Part shown: piece by piece, positions 35,660 to 45,181 of the stretch
Layout: each line of letters starts with the position of its first letter
Position numbering within the stretch: the first letter of the stretch is position 1
NCBI GenBank assembly: GCA_030429495.1
Contig: JAUIFH010000004.1
Coordinates: 124,001 to 188,000, forward strand
Reading direction: 5' to 3'
Source: Alphaproteobacteria bacterium
GTDB taxonomy: Bacteria; Pseudomonadota; Alphaproteobacteria; Rhodobacterales; Rhodobacteraceae
Length of the DNA stretch: 64,000 bases
The notes under the pieces: generated by a model
What the model was told of the DNA's origin: nothing
Databases searched by the model: none
What the model saw: only the letters and a program-made list of their open reading frames with translations
Translations under genes and position numbers: made by a program

Positions 35660-37705
35660 ATGAGTTTTCCGTTCCGTCTCTCATGGCGCCGCCGCGGCGC
35701 GGAGTCCACCGACGCCGAAGCGGTCACGCCCGATCCGCTCGACGGCAGCGCCGTCGTGCCGGAGGACCGCCCGACGGCCGAAACCGTGACGGTAGACGGC
35801 GAAGCGGATACAGCCGCTCAAGCGCCCGCCCCGGTGGAGGAGGACGGCGCCGACCATGATGCGGAGACAATGCTGGCGGTGATTTCGGCCCTGTCCACCG
35901 GGGACGACACGGCGGCCGCGGATCGCCAAACGGCCGACGAGATACCAGACGGCATCGAAGGGACGGTGGCGGAACCACCGGCATCCCCGTCAATGACCCC
36001 GCCGGCGTCGCAGGCCGCCACCCCGCCCGCGCCGCCCCGCACCGGCATTCGGACGAAAGCGCCGAGGGCAATCATCCGTCCGGCCGCCGCGCGGGCCGCA
36101 GCCGCACGGCCCGCACCCATATCCGCCGATGCGCCGACCGAAAGCGCGGCAACCGTGCCGTCTGATGCCCCCGAAAGCGGACCGACCCCCACGGCCCAGC
36201 AAGAGGCTGAGATGCCCGCGCCGGTTCAGGCCGGCGACGCCTCGAGGTCGGACCCCGGTGACGTGGTTGCCGAAACGCGCACCACCTGCGAGGGTCGGAT
36301 GGACGAGGACATTGCTCCACCCGCCGAAGACCGGGCCGAAGCCGGGGCGGAGGATGAGGCCGGTATGCGCGTGGCGGACGAAACGGAAACCGAAGAAGAC
36401 GGCGGAACCGCGGTTGCGACGGAATCGGAAACGCCCGAGGAAACGGGCGAGCTGAACGATGAGGGCGCGGCACTTGCCGCTGCCGACGGGCCGCACCACC
36501 CGGAAGAACCGATAGGCGAAGCCGTCGATGATACCGCGATCAATCTGGCCGTGGCCGCCCTGGCGCGGCAGGAAGGCCGGGCGGACGGCCCCGGCACCCC
36601 GGAAAAGACGCCTTCGATACCGCCCGGGGCACGGCTGCGCGCGGCCTGGACACCGTGGCGCCCCGTCGCCCCTTTCCTTTTCGCCACACTCGCACCCGTC
36701 CCCCTGCTCGTGCTCGCCGCCATGTTCGGCGGGCCGTTCAGCCTCGTGGCGTTCCTCTGGATGACTGCCTTCGTCTTCGCCGCCGACGAATTCGCGCCCC
36801 GGGGCGGAAAGGACGACGCCGGCCCACTGGCCGGGGAGGCAGCCGACCGGCTGTCAACGCTTCTCGCCGTGCTGCATTTCCTTCTGCTGCCTGTCGCGCT
36901 CTGGCCCCTCGCGGGTGGTGCGGCACACGGGTTTTTCGGCTGGACCGCAACGTTTCTCGCGTTCGGCCTGTGGTTCGGTCAGGTCTCGAACTCCAACGCG
37001 CATGAGCTGATCCACCGGTCTGACAGCCGACTCTACCGTCTTGGCATGTGGGTCTACATCTCGATGCTGTTCGGCCACCACACCTCGGCGCACCGGCTCG
37101 TGCATCACCGCTTTGTCGCGACGACCGACGATCCCAACACCGCCGCCGAGGGCGAGGGCTTCTACCTCTTCGCCGCACGGGCCTGGCCGGGGGCTTTCAT
37201 CGCCGGTTACGAGATGGAGCAGAACCGGCGCGGAACCCGCAAGGGCGAAGGCCGGTTCGACGTGAACCCCTACACGATCTACCTCGCCGGCGGCGCGCTC
37301 TGCATCGCGCTGGCGCTGACCTTCTTCGGTTTCGACGGGCTGATCGCCTACCTTCTCCTGTGTGGCCATGCGCAGCTTCAACTGCTGCTGTCGGACTATG
37401 TGCAGCATTACGGATTGCTGCGGCGCGAACTGCCGTCCGGCACACTTGAGCCCGCCGGACCGCAGCATAGCTGGGACGCGCCGCATTCGTTCTCGGGACG
37501 GATGATGCTGAACGCGCCGCGCCATGCCGATCACCACGCGCATCCCTCGCGGCGCTTCCCTGAGCTTCGCTTCTCTCCCGGCAATGCCGCGCCTATGCTG
37601 CCCTATTCGCTGCCAACGATGGCAACGATCGCGCTGGTGCCGCCGCTGTGGCACCGGATCATGGACCGCCGGCTGGCGGCGGCAAAGCGGCGAATGGCGG
37701 CCTGA
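35660..37705 (+). CDS. AlkB-like membrane hydroxylase/desaturase with long disordered N-terminus
   Basis: A 681-residue chimeric protein. Residues 1 to about 325 are low-complexity (Ala, Glu, Asp, Pro, Thr-rich, no transmembrane segment) and probably disordered. From about 337 there follow membrane helices and the histidine boxes of alkane monooxygenases: HELIH at about 448, GHHTSAHRLVHHR at about 472-484, and NAPRHADHHAHPSR at about 619-632. AlkB enzymes use a diiron centre with rubredoxin to hydroxylate terminal carbons; ferredoxin or other carriers can serve relatives. No rubredoxin gene is adjacent. The ATG at 35660 has no clear ribosome-binding site; a TTG at 35630 is the alternative. 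Substrate unknown. Confidence 0.85.
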   Translation: MSFPFRLSWRRRGAESTDAEAVTPDPLDGSAVVPEDRPTAETVTVDGEADTAAQAPAPVEEDGADHDAETMLAVISALSTGDDTAAADRQTADEIPDGIEGTVAEPPASPSMTPPASQAATPPAPPRTGIRTKAPRAIIRPAAARAAAARPAPISADAPTESAATVPSDAPESGPTPTAQQEAEMPAPVQAGDASRSDPGDVVAETRTTCEGRMDEDIAPPAEDRAEAGAEDEAGMRVADETETEEDGGTAVATESETPEETGELNDEGAALAAADGPHHPEEPIGEAVDDTAINLAVAALARQEGRADGPGTPEKTPSIPPGARLRAAWTPWRPVAPFLFATLAPVPLLVLAAMFGGPFSLVAFLWMTAFVFAADEFAPRGGKDDAGPLAGEAADRLSTLLAVLHFLLLPVALWPLAGGAAHGFFGWTATFLAFGLWFGQVSNSNAHELIHRSDSRLYRLGMWVYISMLFGHHTSAHRLVHHRFVATTDDPNTAAEGEGFYLFAARAWPGAFIAGYEMEQNRRGTRKGEGRFDVNPYTIYLAGGALCIALALTFFGFDGLIAYLLLCGHAQLQLLLSDYVQHYGLLRRELPSGTLEPAGPQHSWDAPHSFSGRMMLNAPRHADHHAHPSRRFPELRFSPGNAAPMLPYSLPTMATIALVPPLWHRIMDRRLAAAKRRMAA

Positions 37706-37790
37706 CGGCAGCAACGGACATCACGCGGGCTGGCCGGACCACCGGGTTTCTGACATTGTGATCCCCAGCGTACCCGATGCCGGAGTTCCC

Positions 37791-38198
37791 ATGCGCCGCG
37801 CCCTTCAAGCCGCCCTTCTGATCGCCCTGCCCATTGCCGCCCCGGCGGCGGAACCTGGCACACCGCTTGACGCGGCGGCGTTCGATGCGGCGACCCGGGG
37901 CCGGACGCTCTACTACAATTCCGGTGGCGAACCCTACGGCGTCGAGCAGTATCTGCCGGACCGCAAGGTGATCTGGGCCTTTCTCGGCGACGATTGCCGG
38001 AAGGGCGAGTGGTACGAGGAGGCCGGCGACATCTGCTTCGTCTACGAGGACAACAGCGAACCGCAATGCTGGACGTTCTGGAGCAGCGACGAGGGGCTTC
38101 TGGCGCGCTTCCGGGGCGATCCATTCGGGCTGCCGCTGATCGCGGTCGAGGAAAGCCCCGATCCGATGGCATGCCTCGGCCCCAATCTCGGCGTGTGA
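37791..38198 (+). CDS. Secreted hypothetical protein
   Basis: A 135-residue protein with a signal peptide (MRRALQAALLIALPIAAPAAE). The mature part of about 115 residues contains four Cys in FLGDDCRKGEWYEEAGDICFVYEDNSEPQCW and PMACLG, suggesting two disulfides in the periplasm, and ends soon after. I recognise the general pattern of small secreted proteins found in Rhodobacterales but no function. It begins 85 bases after the AlkB-like gene and could be cotranscribed. Confidence 0.7.
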   Translation: MRRALQAALLIALPIAAPAAEPGTPLDAAAFDAATRGRTLYYNSGGEPYGVEQYLPDRKVIWAFLGDDCRKGEWYEEAGDICFVYEDNSEPQCWTFWSSDEGLLARFRGDPFGLPLIAVEESPDPMACLGPNLGV

Positions 38199-38210
38199 GA
38201 TGATCGGTTT

Positions 38211-38256
38211 CGGATCGCTGACGCGATCCGACCCGCCGGGAGGGCGCTGCCCTCCC
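38211..38256 (+). terminator. Double hairpin in the convergent gap before xseA
   Basis: CGGATCGC (38211-38218) pairs with GCGATCCG (38223-38230), loop 4, and GGGAGGGC (38238-38245) pairs with GCCCTCCC (38249-38256), loop GCT. Together they sit between convergent genes and are probably a bidirectional terminator. The sequence that follows (ATATTTGATCCAAGTGG) resembles the short tail motif of the composite repeats at 41284 and 54514. Confidence 0.6.
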
Positions 38257-38298
38257 GGACCCTCCCGGGATATTTGATCCAAGTGGAAGTGGGTGCGA

Positions 38299-39804
38299 TC
38301 AGAACAGGCTGCCCTGATCCGGCGGCGGGTCGGATTTCGACCGCCTTGGTTTCGCGGCTGTGCCAGAAACGACCGGCAGGCGTCCGTCCTGGAACTCGAT
38401 CTCGATCGCCTGGGCGCTCTCGGCCTGGTCCCTCGTCGTGACGATCCCGCCCTCGCTGCGGATGACGGCGAAGCCGCGTTTCAGCGTTTCGGTGTAGCCA
38501 AGCGTCAGCCGGGTCCGGTCGAGACTGGCAAGCCTTTCGGCGAGGCCGTCGAGGCGGATCCGTTCGGCCGCCGCCAGCCGCTCGCCAAGCCGTACGAGAT
38601 CGGCGCGGCGGCGCTGGTTGTCCCGCGCCGCGTCGCGGGCGAGACGTTGCACCGCAGGCGCGAGGCGGCCGGCGCGTTCGGCAAGAAAGCGACGCTCGCG
38701 CGCGACATGACCCGCAAGAATGCCTGGATGAAGCCGGCCCGCGACGCCGTTGAACTCGGCATGCTTGCGGGTCGCGGCGGCACGAAGCGCGGGGCCGAGA
38801 CGGTCGGACCATTGGTCGAGGCTCTGGCGCGCCGGGTCAACGAGGGCCTCGGGCCGGCCAAGCGCGCGGCCAAGATCGGTGAGGCGCTGGCGCCGGGTGT
38901 CGAGCCGGTGCGACAGCGCGCGCGACAGCCGCGCGCCCTGTTCCTGCACCCACGACAGAAGATCCAGACGCACCGGCACCGCCATCTCGGCCGCCGCCGT
39001 GGGCGTCGGCGCGCGGCGATCGGCGGCGTGGTCGATAAGCGTCGTGTCGGTCTCATGCCCGACGGCTGAGATAAGCGGTATCGCGCTTTCGGCGGCGGCG
39101 CGGACCACGATTTCCTCGTTGAAGCCCCAGAGATCTTCGAGCGAGCCGCCGCCGCGCGCGACGATCAGGAGGTCGGGCCGCGGGATCGCGCCGCCCGGCG
39201 TCAGCGTATTGAAACCGCGGATCGCGGCGGCGACCTCGGGCGCGGATTTTTCGCCCTGCACCGCCACGGGCCAGATCAGGACGGTGCGCGGGAACCGGTC
39301 ACGCAACCGGTGAAGGATGTCGCGGATCACCGCACCGGAGGGCGAGGTGACGACCCCAATCACCTCGGGCAGGAACGGCAGCGGCTTCTTACGGGACGCA
39401 TCGAACAGCCCCTCGGCGGCGAGTGCCTTGCGGCGCTTTTCTAGCATCAGCATCAGCGCGCCCTGCCCCGCCGGCGCGATCTCCTCGACGATGAGCTGGT
39501 ATTTCGACTGGCCGGGGAAGGTCGTGAGACGGCCTGTCGCGACCACCTCCATCCCTTCCTCGGGCTGCACGGAAAGCCGGGCGGCCTGCCCCTTCCAGGA
39601 GATGGCGGCAAGGACCGAGCGGTCGTCCTTGAGATCGAAGTAGAGGTGCCCCGAGGCCGGCCGCGAGACCCGACCGATCTCGCCCCTGACCCGGACATGG
39701 CCGAACTCACCCTCGATCGCGCGCTTCACCGCGCCGGAGATTTCCGAGACGGTGAATTCATGGGCATTGCGGCCCGGGCTGTCGGCCTCTTCGAAGATGT
39801 CCAT
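38299..39804 (-). CDS. xseA: Exodeoxyribonuclease VII large subunit
   Basis: XseA forms with XseB the single-strand exonuclease that degrades ssDNA into acid-soluble oligonucleotides. The 501-residue protein has an N-terminal OB fold (VRVRGEIGRVSRPASGHLYFDLKD), the catalytic core with GVVTSPSGAVIRDI, ARGGGSLEDLWGFNEE and SAVGHETDTTLIDHAADRRAPTPTAAAE, and a long coiled-coil C-terminal part (about 300-430) that is Arg/Leu/Ala-rich, the region that binds XseB. Length is normal. The ATG at 39804 is divergent from purD, 68 bases away. xseB is not in the window. Confidence 0.96.
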   Translation of the reverse strand: MDIFEEADSPGRNAHEFTVSEISGAVKRAIEGEFGHVRVRGEIGRVSRPASGHLYFDLKDDRSVLAAISWKGQAARLSVQPEEGMEVVATGRLTTFPGQSKYQLIVEEIAPAGQGALMLMLEKRRKALAAEGLFDASRKKPLPFLPEVIGVVTSPSGAVIRDILHRLRDRFPRTVLIWPVAVQGEKSAPEVAAAIRGFNTLTPGGAIPRPDLLIVARGGGSLEDLWGFNEEIVVRAAAESAIPLISAVGHETDTTLIDHAADRRAPTPTAAAEMAVPVRLDLLSWVQEQGARLSRALSHRLDTRRQRLTDLGRALGRPEALVDPARQSLDQWSDRLGPALRAAATRKHAEFNGVAGRLHPGILAGHVARERRFLAERAGRLAPAVQRLARDAARDNQRRRADLVRLGERLAAAERIRLDGLAERLASLDRTRLTLGYTETLKRGFAVIRSEGGIVTTRDQAESAQAIEIEFQDGRLPVVSGTAAKPRRSKSDPPPDQGSLF

Positions 39805-39872
39805 TGCCTGCCTTGCCTCCGGCTCTGGCCGACCTTAGAACGCAGCGCAAGCGAGGCCAAGCGGGAGCGGCA

Positions 39873-41135
39873 ATGAACATCCTCATTCTCGGCGGCGGCG
39901 GGCGCGAACATGCGCTGGCCTGGGCGGTCAAGCAGAACCCGAAGTGCGACCGGCTGATCGTGGCGCCGGGCAATGCCGGGATCGCGATGCTGGCGGAATG
40001 CGCCGATCTCGACATTCTCGATGGCGCAGCGGTCGTCACCTTCGCCGAGGAAAACGCGGTCGATTTCGTGATCGTCGGGCCGGAGGCGCCTTTGGCCGAG
40101 GGCGTGGCGGACGCGCTTCGCGCGGCCGGCATCCTGACATTCGGCCCTTCGGCGGCGGCCGCGCGGCTGGAGGCATCGAAGGCCTTCACCAAGGAGATTT
40201 GTGACGCCTGCGGCGCGCCCACGGCGGGCTATGCGCGCTTCACCGACCGCGCGGCAGCGGAGGCCTATATCCGGCAGGAAGGCGCGCCGATCGTGATCAA
40301 GGCCGACGGGCTTGCCGCCGGCAAGGGCGTGATCGTCGCGATGAGCGAGGCCGAGGCGCTCGACGCCGTCGCCGACATGTTCGGCGGAGAGTTCGGCGCG
40401 GCCGGCGCCGAGGTGGTGATCGAGGAATTCATGGAGGGCGAGGAAGCCTCGCTCTTCGTTCTTTGTGACGGCAAGGACGTGCTGGAAGTGGGTACGGCGC
40501 AGGATCACAAGCGGGTCGGAGACGGCGACACGGGCCCCAATACCGGGGGCATGGGCGCCTATTCCCCTGCCCCGGTGCTGAACGACACGGTGCTGGCCCG
40601 CGCGATGGACGAGATCGTGCGCCCCACGGTCGCCGAGATGGCCCGGCGCGGCACACCGTTTCAGGGCGTGCTCTATGTCGGGCTGATGATCAAGGACGGC
40701 CGCCCGCGGCTTGTCGAATACAACGTCCGCTTCGGCGATCCCGAATGCCAGGTCCTGATGATGCGGCTTGGCGCGCAAGCCTTTGATCTGATCCATGCCT
40801 GCGCCGAGGAACGTCTGGGCGGGATCGAGGTCAACTGGGCCGAGGATCACGCGCTGACGGTGGTGATGGCGGCAGAAGGTTATCCCGGCGCCTATGCGAA
40901 GGGCTCGCAGATCCGCGGTCTCGGGGAACTTCCGGAGGATTCCGCGCACATGGTCTTCCACGCCGGAACGGCCGAGCGCGACGGCTCTGTCATCGCATCG
41001 GGCGGCCGGGTGTTGAACGTGACGGCACGGGGGGCAATCCTCGCCGAGGCGCGCGACCGGGCCTATGGGCTTGTTGACCAGATCGACTGGCCGGGCGGAT
41101 TCTGCCGGCGCGATATCGGTTGGCGGGCGCTTTAA
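39873..41135 (+). CDS. purD: Phosphoribosylamine-glycine ligase
   Basis: PurD (GAR synthetase) joins phosphoribosylamine and glycine with ATP in purine synthesis. The 420-residue protein begins MNILILGGGGREHALAWAV and has the ATP-grasp elements SKAFTKEI, IVIKADGLAAGKGVIVA, GDTGPNTGGMGAYSPAP and EYNVRFGDPECQVLMMRL. The ATG at 39873 follows GGGAGCGG. It is divergent from xseA, the order usually seen in Rhodobacterales. The gene ends within a few bases of the composite repeat at 41135. Confidence 0.97.
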   Translation: MNILILGGGGREHALAWAVKQNPKCDRLIVAPGNAGIAMLAECADLDILDGAAVVTFAEENAVDFVIVGPEAPLAEGVADALRAAGILTFGPSAAAARLEASKAFTKEICDACGAPTAGYARFTDRAAAEAYIRQEGAPIVIKADGLAAGKGVIVAMSEAEALDAVADMFGGEFGAAGAEVVIEEFMEGEEASLFVLCDGKDVLEVGTAQDHKRVGDGDTGPNTGGMGAYSPAPVLNDTVLARAMDEIVRPTVAEMARRGTPFQGVLYVGLMIKDGRPRLVEYNVRFGDPECQVLMMRLGAQAFDLIHACAEERLGGIEVNWAEDHALTVVMAAEGYPGAYAKGSQIRGLGELPEDSAHMVFHAGTAERDGSVIASGGRVLNVTARGAILAEARDRAYGLVDQIDWPGGFCRRDIGWRAL

Positions 41136-41228
41136 AGCGTTTCGGGTTTCGATTGAGACAGGGCCGATCAGAATTCGAACGAAAAAGGCTCGAATTCTGA
41201 GTCAACATGGTCCCGAAATGCTACAGGG
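41135..41228 (+). repeat. Composite hairpin repeat, copy A
   Basis: A dispersed intergenic element. It has a perfect 11-bp inner stem (TCAGAATTCGA 41169-41179, TCGAATTCTGA 41191-41201) with an 11-base A-rich loop, and imperfect outer arms beginning AGCGTTTCGGG and ending CCCGAAATGCT. Copy B lies in reverse orientation at 54641-54735. A GC hairpin (CCGGGGG 41259-41265, CCCCCGG 41271-41277) and a tail motif AAGTATT...GACAGAAAGTGG (41284-41306) follow; the same tail motif follows copy B. Confidence 0.8.
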
Positions 41229-41314
41229 TTTCGTCCCGCCTGCTGCGGGCCGACCCGCCGGGGGTTTCACCCCCGGACCCCCAAAGTATTTCCGGACAGA
41301 AAGTGGAGGTGCGG

Positions 41315-42009
41315 TCAGTTGCAGCCTTCGATGTCGGAGAAGCTGTCAGGACCGGCGTAGCTGCCGAGATCGCGGGAAACGAGCCCGCCTCCGGACAGTG
41401 CCGTTCCGATGATCCGGCGCCAGTCGGCGCTCGCCGTGAGGATCGTCGGGTGGCCGTCGCACGTGGCCATGCGGCCCTGGATGAGCGGATCGCCGATACG
41501 GTGATTGGTCAGGCCATGCGCCTCAGCGACCGGGACAAGGCGACCGCCCTCGAGCCGGACGATCTTCAGGACCTTGCCGAGATGCGGAGTTTCGACATAG
41601 GCAATCTCGACCCGCCCGTCGCCGTCGAGATCGGCGGCGCCGACCGGGGCGAGCCAGCGGTGGCGGCGGCCGATGAAAGGGGTGGCAGCGACCAGCCCCG
41701 CCTCATCGTAAACCGAGAGGCGCGCGCCACGCGCAAGGTCGGTTTCGACCGCGATGATCTCGGGCGTGCCATCGCCGTCGAGATCGGCGAGGCGCGGGGC
41801 GATATCTTCGAAGACGCGGTTTTGCGGCAGGGTGAGACGGCGGGCGGGGCCCGGCGACATCTCCATGACGAGCGCACCAAATTCCACGGCATCACCGAGA
41901 ACGCCGTGATCGTAGCGCGTCGTGGGATCGTCGTATCGGGCGCCGGTGATATCGGCCCCGGCGGCACTGGCGACGGCAAGGAACGCCGCGGCAAGCGCCA
42001 GCCGGCGCA

Positions 42010-42010
<1 letters not shown>
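41315..42010 (-). CDS. Exported FG-GAP/VCBS repeat protein
   Basis: A 231-residue protein with a signal peptide (MRRLALAAAFLAVASAAGA). Two calcium-type FG-GAP repeats are clear: ADLDGDGTPEIIAVETDL and ADLDGDGRVEIAYVETP, each with Asp ligands in DxDxDG loops, so a small beta-propeller portion is likely. The protein is far too short for a full integrin propeller. Its ATG shares a base with the stop of the upstream ferredoxin gene (TGATG), so it is coupled to it. Function unknown; it resembles small VCBS proteins of Rhodobacterales. Confidence 0.85.
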
Positions 42011-43052
<1,042 letters not shown>

Positions 43053-43118
43053 AGGTTGAAAGTATCTCAGTGTACGGAGCCACTTTCAGCCCTTTCACGA
43101 CATTCGTCATTGACGCTA

Positions 43119-43165
43119 TAGGTCAATTGTCCTAGTTGTTTCCGGCAACTAGGACGATCGACCTA
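43119..43165 (+). promoter_or_regulatory. Two TetR-type operators before the tetR gene
   Basis: Two 16-base palindromes, TAGGTCAATTGTCCTA (43119-43134) and TAGGACGATCGACCTA (43150-43165), share the pattern TAGG-W-CRATYG-W-CCTA. They also form one 20-bp inverted repeat with a 7-base spacer. TTGACG at 43110-43115 can serve as a -35, and the second palindrome ends two bases before the ATG, so both promoter and start are covered. Autorepression is likely. Confidence 0.8.
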
Positions 43166-43167
43166 AC

Positions 43168-43767
43168 ATGCCCGTGACCTCAACACGCGAACTGATCATC
43201 GAGAAAGCGGACACGCTCTTCTACGAGGGTGGATACGAAGCTACGTCCTTTGCCGAGATCGCTGCCGCCGTGGGTATCTCGCGCGGCAATTTCTACCACC
43301 ACTTCAAGACCAAGGATGACATTCTGAATGCGGTGATCCGGCGCCGCGTGATGAGTACACGCATCATGCTGGACTCATGGCAGGCCGATGGCGCCGGCCC
43401 GCGTGACCGCATTCTTTCCTTCGTGCACATGCTGATCGCCAATCGGTCCAAGATCATGGCGTTCGGCTGCCCTGTGGGCACACTCTGCACCGAACTCGCC
43501 AAGCTCGATCACGTTGCACAGACGCACGCGGCCGAAATCTTTGGCCTGTTCCGCGATTGGCTTGCCGGGCAGTTCCGGGTGCTGGGCGCCGGCGACCGCG
43601 CTGAGCAACTGGCCATGCATATCCTGTCATGGTCCCAGGGCGTCGCGGTCATGGCCGTGGCCTTCCGCGACGAAGCCTTCATCCGGACCGAGGTCGCCAG
43701 AATAGAGAGCTGGCTGTCAGCCTTGCCGAACCTGCCCCACGCCGCAAAGGAGAGCCAATGTTCGTAA
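43168..43767 (+). CDS. TetR/AcrR family regulator
   Basis: A 199-residue regulator. The N-terminal helix-turn-helix reads TSFAEIAAAVGISRGNFYHHFKTKDDILNAVI, the classic TetR signature with the Tyr-His-His-Phe end of the recognition helix. The C-terminal ligand domain includes AFGCPVGTLCTELAKLD, which matches the TetR_C group that often senses small lipophilic compounds. There is no Shine-Dalgarno sequence; the operator takes that position. It overlaps the next gene (YciI-like) by ten bases, and that gene overlaps tag, forming a three-gene unit that TetR probably represses. Confidence 0.92.
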   Translation: MPVTSTRELIIEKADTLFYEGGYEATSFAEIAAAVGISRGNFYHHFKTKDDILNAVIRRRVMSTRIMLDSWQADGAGPRDRILSFVHMLIANRSKIMAFGCPVGTLCTELAKLDHVAQTHAAEIFGLFRDWLAGQFRVLGAGDRAEQLAMHILSWSQGVAVMAVAFRDEAFIRTEVARIESWLSALPNLPHAAKESQCS

Positions 43768-44051
43768 CTTTCCTGAAATTCTCGGAGAACCGGGCCGCAG
43801 CGCCGGAATACATGGCGGCTCATAACGGCTGGCTTGCACAAGGCTTCGCCGATGGCGCATTCCTCTGCGTCGGTTCGCTTCATCCCTCAGCCGGAGGCGC
43901 GATCCTTGCCGCCGGCGAAAGCCGGGCCGAGCACGACGCCCGCATCGCCGCGGACCCGTTCGTGGCACAGAATGTCGTTGTGGCCGAAACGCATGAGATC
44001 GCCCCGAAGCAGACGGTGGCTGCACTGGATTTCCTCAGGGCACCGGCATGA
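43758..44051 (+). CDS. YciI-like domain protein
   Basis: A 97-residue ferredoxin-fold protein beginning MFVTFLKFSENRA. The region AAHNGWLAQGFADGAFLCVGSLHPSAGGAIL with the conserved His-Asn pair and later DPFVAQNVVVAETHEIAPKQTV matches the YCII family, small proteins of mostly unknown activity related to dehydrochlorinases. AAGGAGAGCCA precedes the ATG, inside the 3' end of tetR. Its stop overlaps the ATG of tag. It is probably the direct target of TetR control. Confidence 0.88.
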   Translation: MFVTFLKFSENRAAAPEYMAAHNGWLAQGFADGAFLCVGSLHPSAGGAILAAGESRAEHDARIAADPFVAQNVVVAETHEIAPKQTVAALDFLRAPA

Positions 44052-44659
44052 GCGGAACCGTCCCCGGGCCCGATGGCCGCCCGCGTTGCCGCTGGTCCTC
44101 CGCAGCGCCGGAGTTCTTCGCCTATCACGATCAGGAATGGGGTTTCCCGGTCGCAGACGACATCCGGCTGTTCGAGAAAATCTGCCTTGAAAGCTTCCAG
44201 TCGGGTCTGAGCTGGCGCACGATTCTGGCCAAGCGGGAGAATTTCCGCGACGCGTTTGAGGGCTTCGATTTCCGCAAGGTCGCGCTGTTCGATGAGACCG
44301 ACGTGGAACGATTGCTGGCGAACCCCGGCATTGTCCGTCACCGTGGCAAGATCGAAGCTGTCATCAACAACGCCCGCCGCGCCTGCGAACTTGTTGACGC
44401 CGAGGGATCACTGGCAGCGTTTCTCTGGCGGTTCGAGCCACAGAACGAGGACGCGGCCCCGCAAAGCCGCTCTGTCTCGCCAGCGTCCGAGAAACTGGCA
44501 AAAGCGTTGCGCAAAAGAGGCTGGAAGTTTGTCGGCCCCACCACGGTTTATGCCTTCATGCAGGCAATGGGGCTGGTGAACGATCATGCTAAGGGCTGCG
44601 TGATCCGCTCTGAAGTCGACGAGGCGCGAAACGCATTTCATTACCCCGGCGCAAGCTGA
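44048..44659 (+). CDS. tag: DNA-3-methyladenine glycosylase I
   Basis: Tag excises 3-methyladenine from alkylated DNA. The 203-residue protein has the zinc-binding start [23 protein letters not shown], the HhH-type segment [20 protein letters not shown], and the Zn-site end [14 protein letters not shown]; the catalytic Glu lies in [14 protein letters not shown]. The ATG overlaps the YciI stop (ATGA), so it is translated with that gene. Control by a TetR repressor rather than Ada is unusual. A LexA box lies 73 bases past its stop, upstream of the next gene. Confidence 0.95.
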   Translation: MSGTVPGPDGRPRCRWSSAAPEFFAYHDQEWGFPVADDIRLFEKICLESFQSGLSWRTILAKRENFRDAFEGFDFRKVALFDETDVERLLANPGIVRHRGKIEAVINNARRACELVDAEGSLAAFLWRFEPQNEDAAPQSRSVSPASEKLAKALRKRGWKFVGPTTVYAFMQAMGLVNDHAKGCVIRSEVDEARNAFHYPGAS

Positions 44660-44731
44660 AGGGCAGATTTGTCCCGCAAGCGTCGATTGAAGCCAGAACA
44701 CTTCTTGGGATTGTAGCAGTCCGCAAGAAAT

Positions 44732-44746
44732 GTTCTATTATTGTTC
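44732..44746 (+). promoter_or_regulatory. LexA box (alphaproteobacterial type)
   Basis: GTTC (44732-44735), seven bases, GTTC (44743-44746): the direct-repeat SOS operator known for alphaproteobacterial LexA. It ends two bases before the ATG of the OB-fold gene. The spacer is AT-rich, as in strong boxes. Confidence 0.8.
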
Positions 44747-44748
44747 TC

Positions 44749-45114
44749 ATGCTGACCGATTATGCACCGCTTGCGGACTGGCCGCGCCCGCCCTTTGCCC
44801 TACCCCATGCGCGGCTGAACGAGCCGCCGCGCGGCGCGCGGGTCACGGTGGCGGGACTGGTCCTGGTGCGACAGCGGCCGGGAACGGCGAAGGGCGTGAC
44901 CTTCCTCACGCTTGAGGACGAGACGGGCGTCGCCAATGTCGTGATCTGGCAGAAAGTGTTCCAACGTTTCCGCCGCGCAGTCGTCGCCGGCCGGCTTCTG
45001 CGAGTGACTGGCCGGCTGCAGCGGGAGAGCGAGGTCGTCCACATCGTGGCCGAGGAGATCGAGGACATCACCGATCTGCTCGACACGCTCCTCGCGCCCG
45101 ATGGCGAAGGGTGA
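44749..45114 (+). CDS. Free-standing DnaE2-type C-terminal OB-fold protein
   Basis: A 121-residue protein that corresponds to the C-terminal end of error-prone polymerase DnaE2. [46 protein letters not shown] is the nucleic-acid-binding OB fold (tRNA_anti type), and [19 protein letters not shown] completes it; the first residues [17 protein letters not shown] resemble the preceding DnaE2 linker. The catalytic PHP and palm domains are absent, and no dnaE2 remnant lies upstream. An intact start codon directly behind a LexA box argues for a functional SOS gene rather than debris. It is followed by an EamA gene 67 bases later. It may assist mutagenic repair by binding ssDNA or another polymerase; this is inference. 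Confidence 0.8.
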   Translation: MLTDYAPLADWPRPPFALPHARLNEPPRGARVTVAGLVLVRQRPGTAKGVTFLTLEDETGVANVVIWQKVFQRFRRAVVAGRLLRVTGRLQRESEVVHIVAEEIEDITDLLDTLLAPDGEG

Positions 45115-45181
45115 GTGCCGCGAAAGGATTGCGCGCGCCCTGTCCGCCGCCTTATGACCGGGGAAACCACCCCGGATCGCC

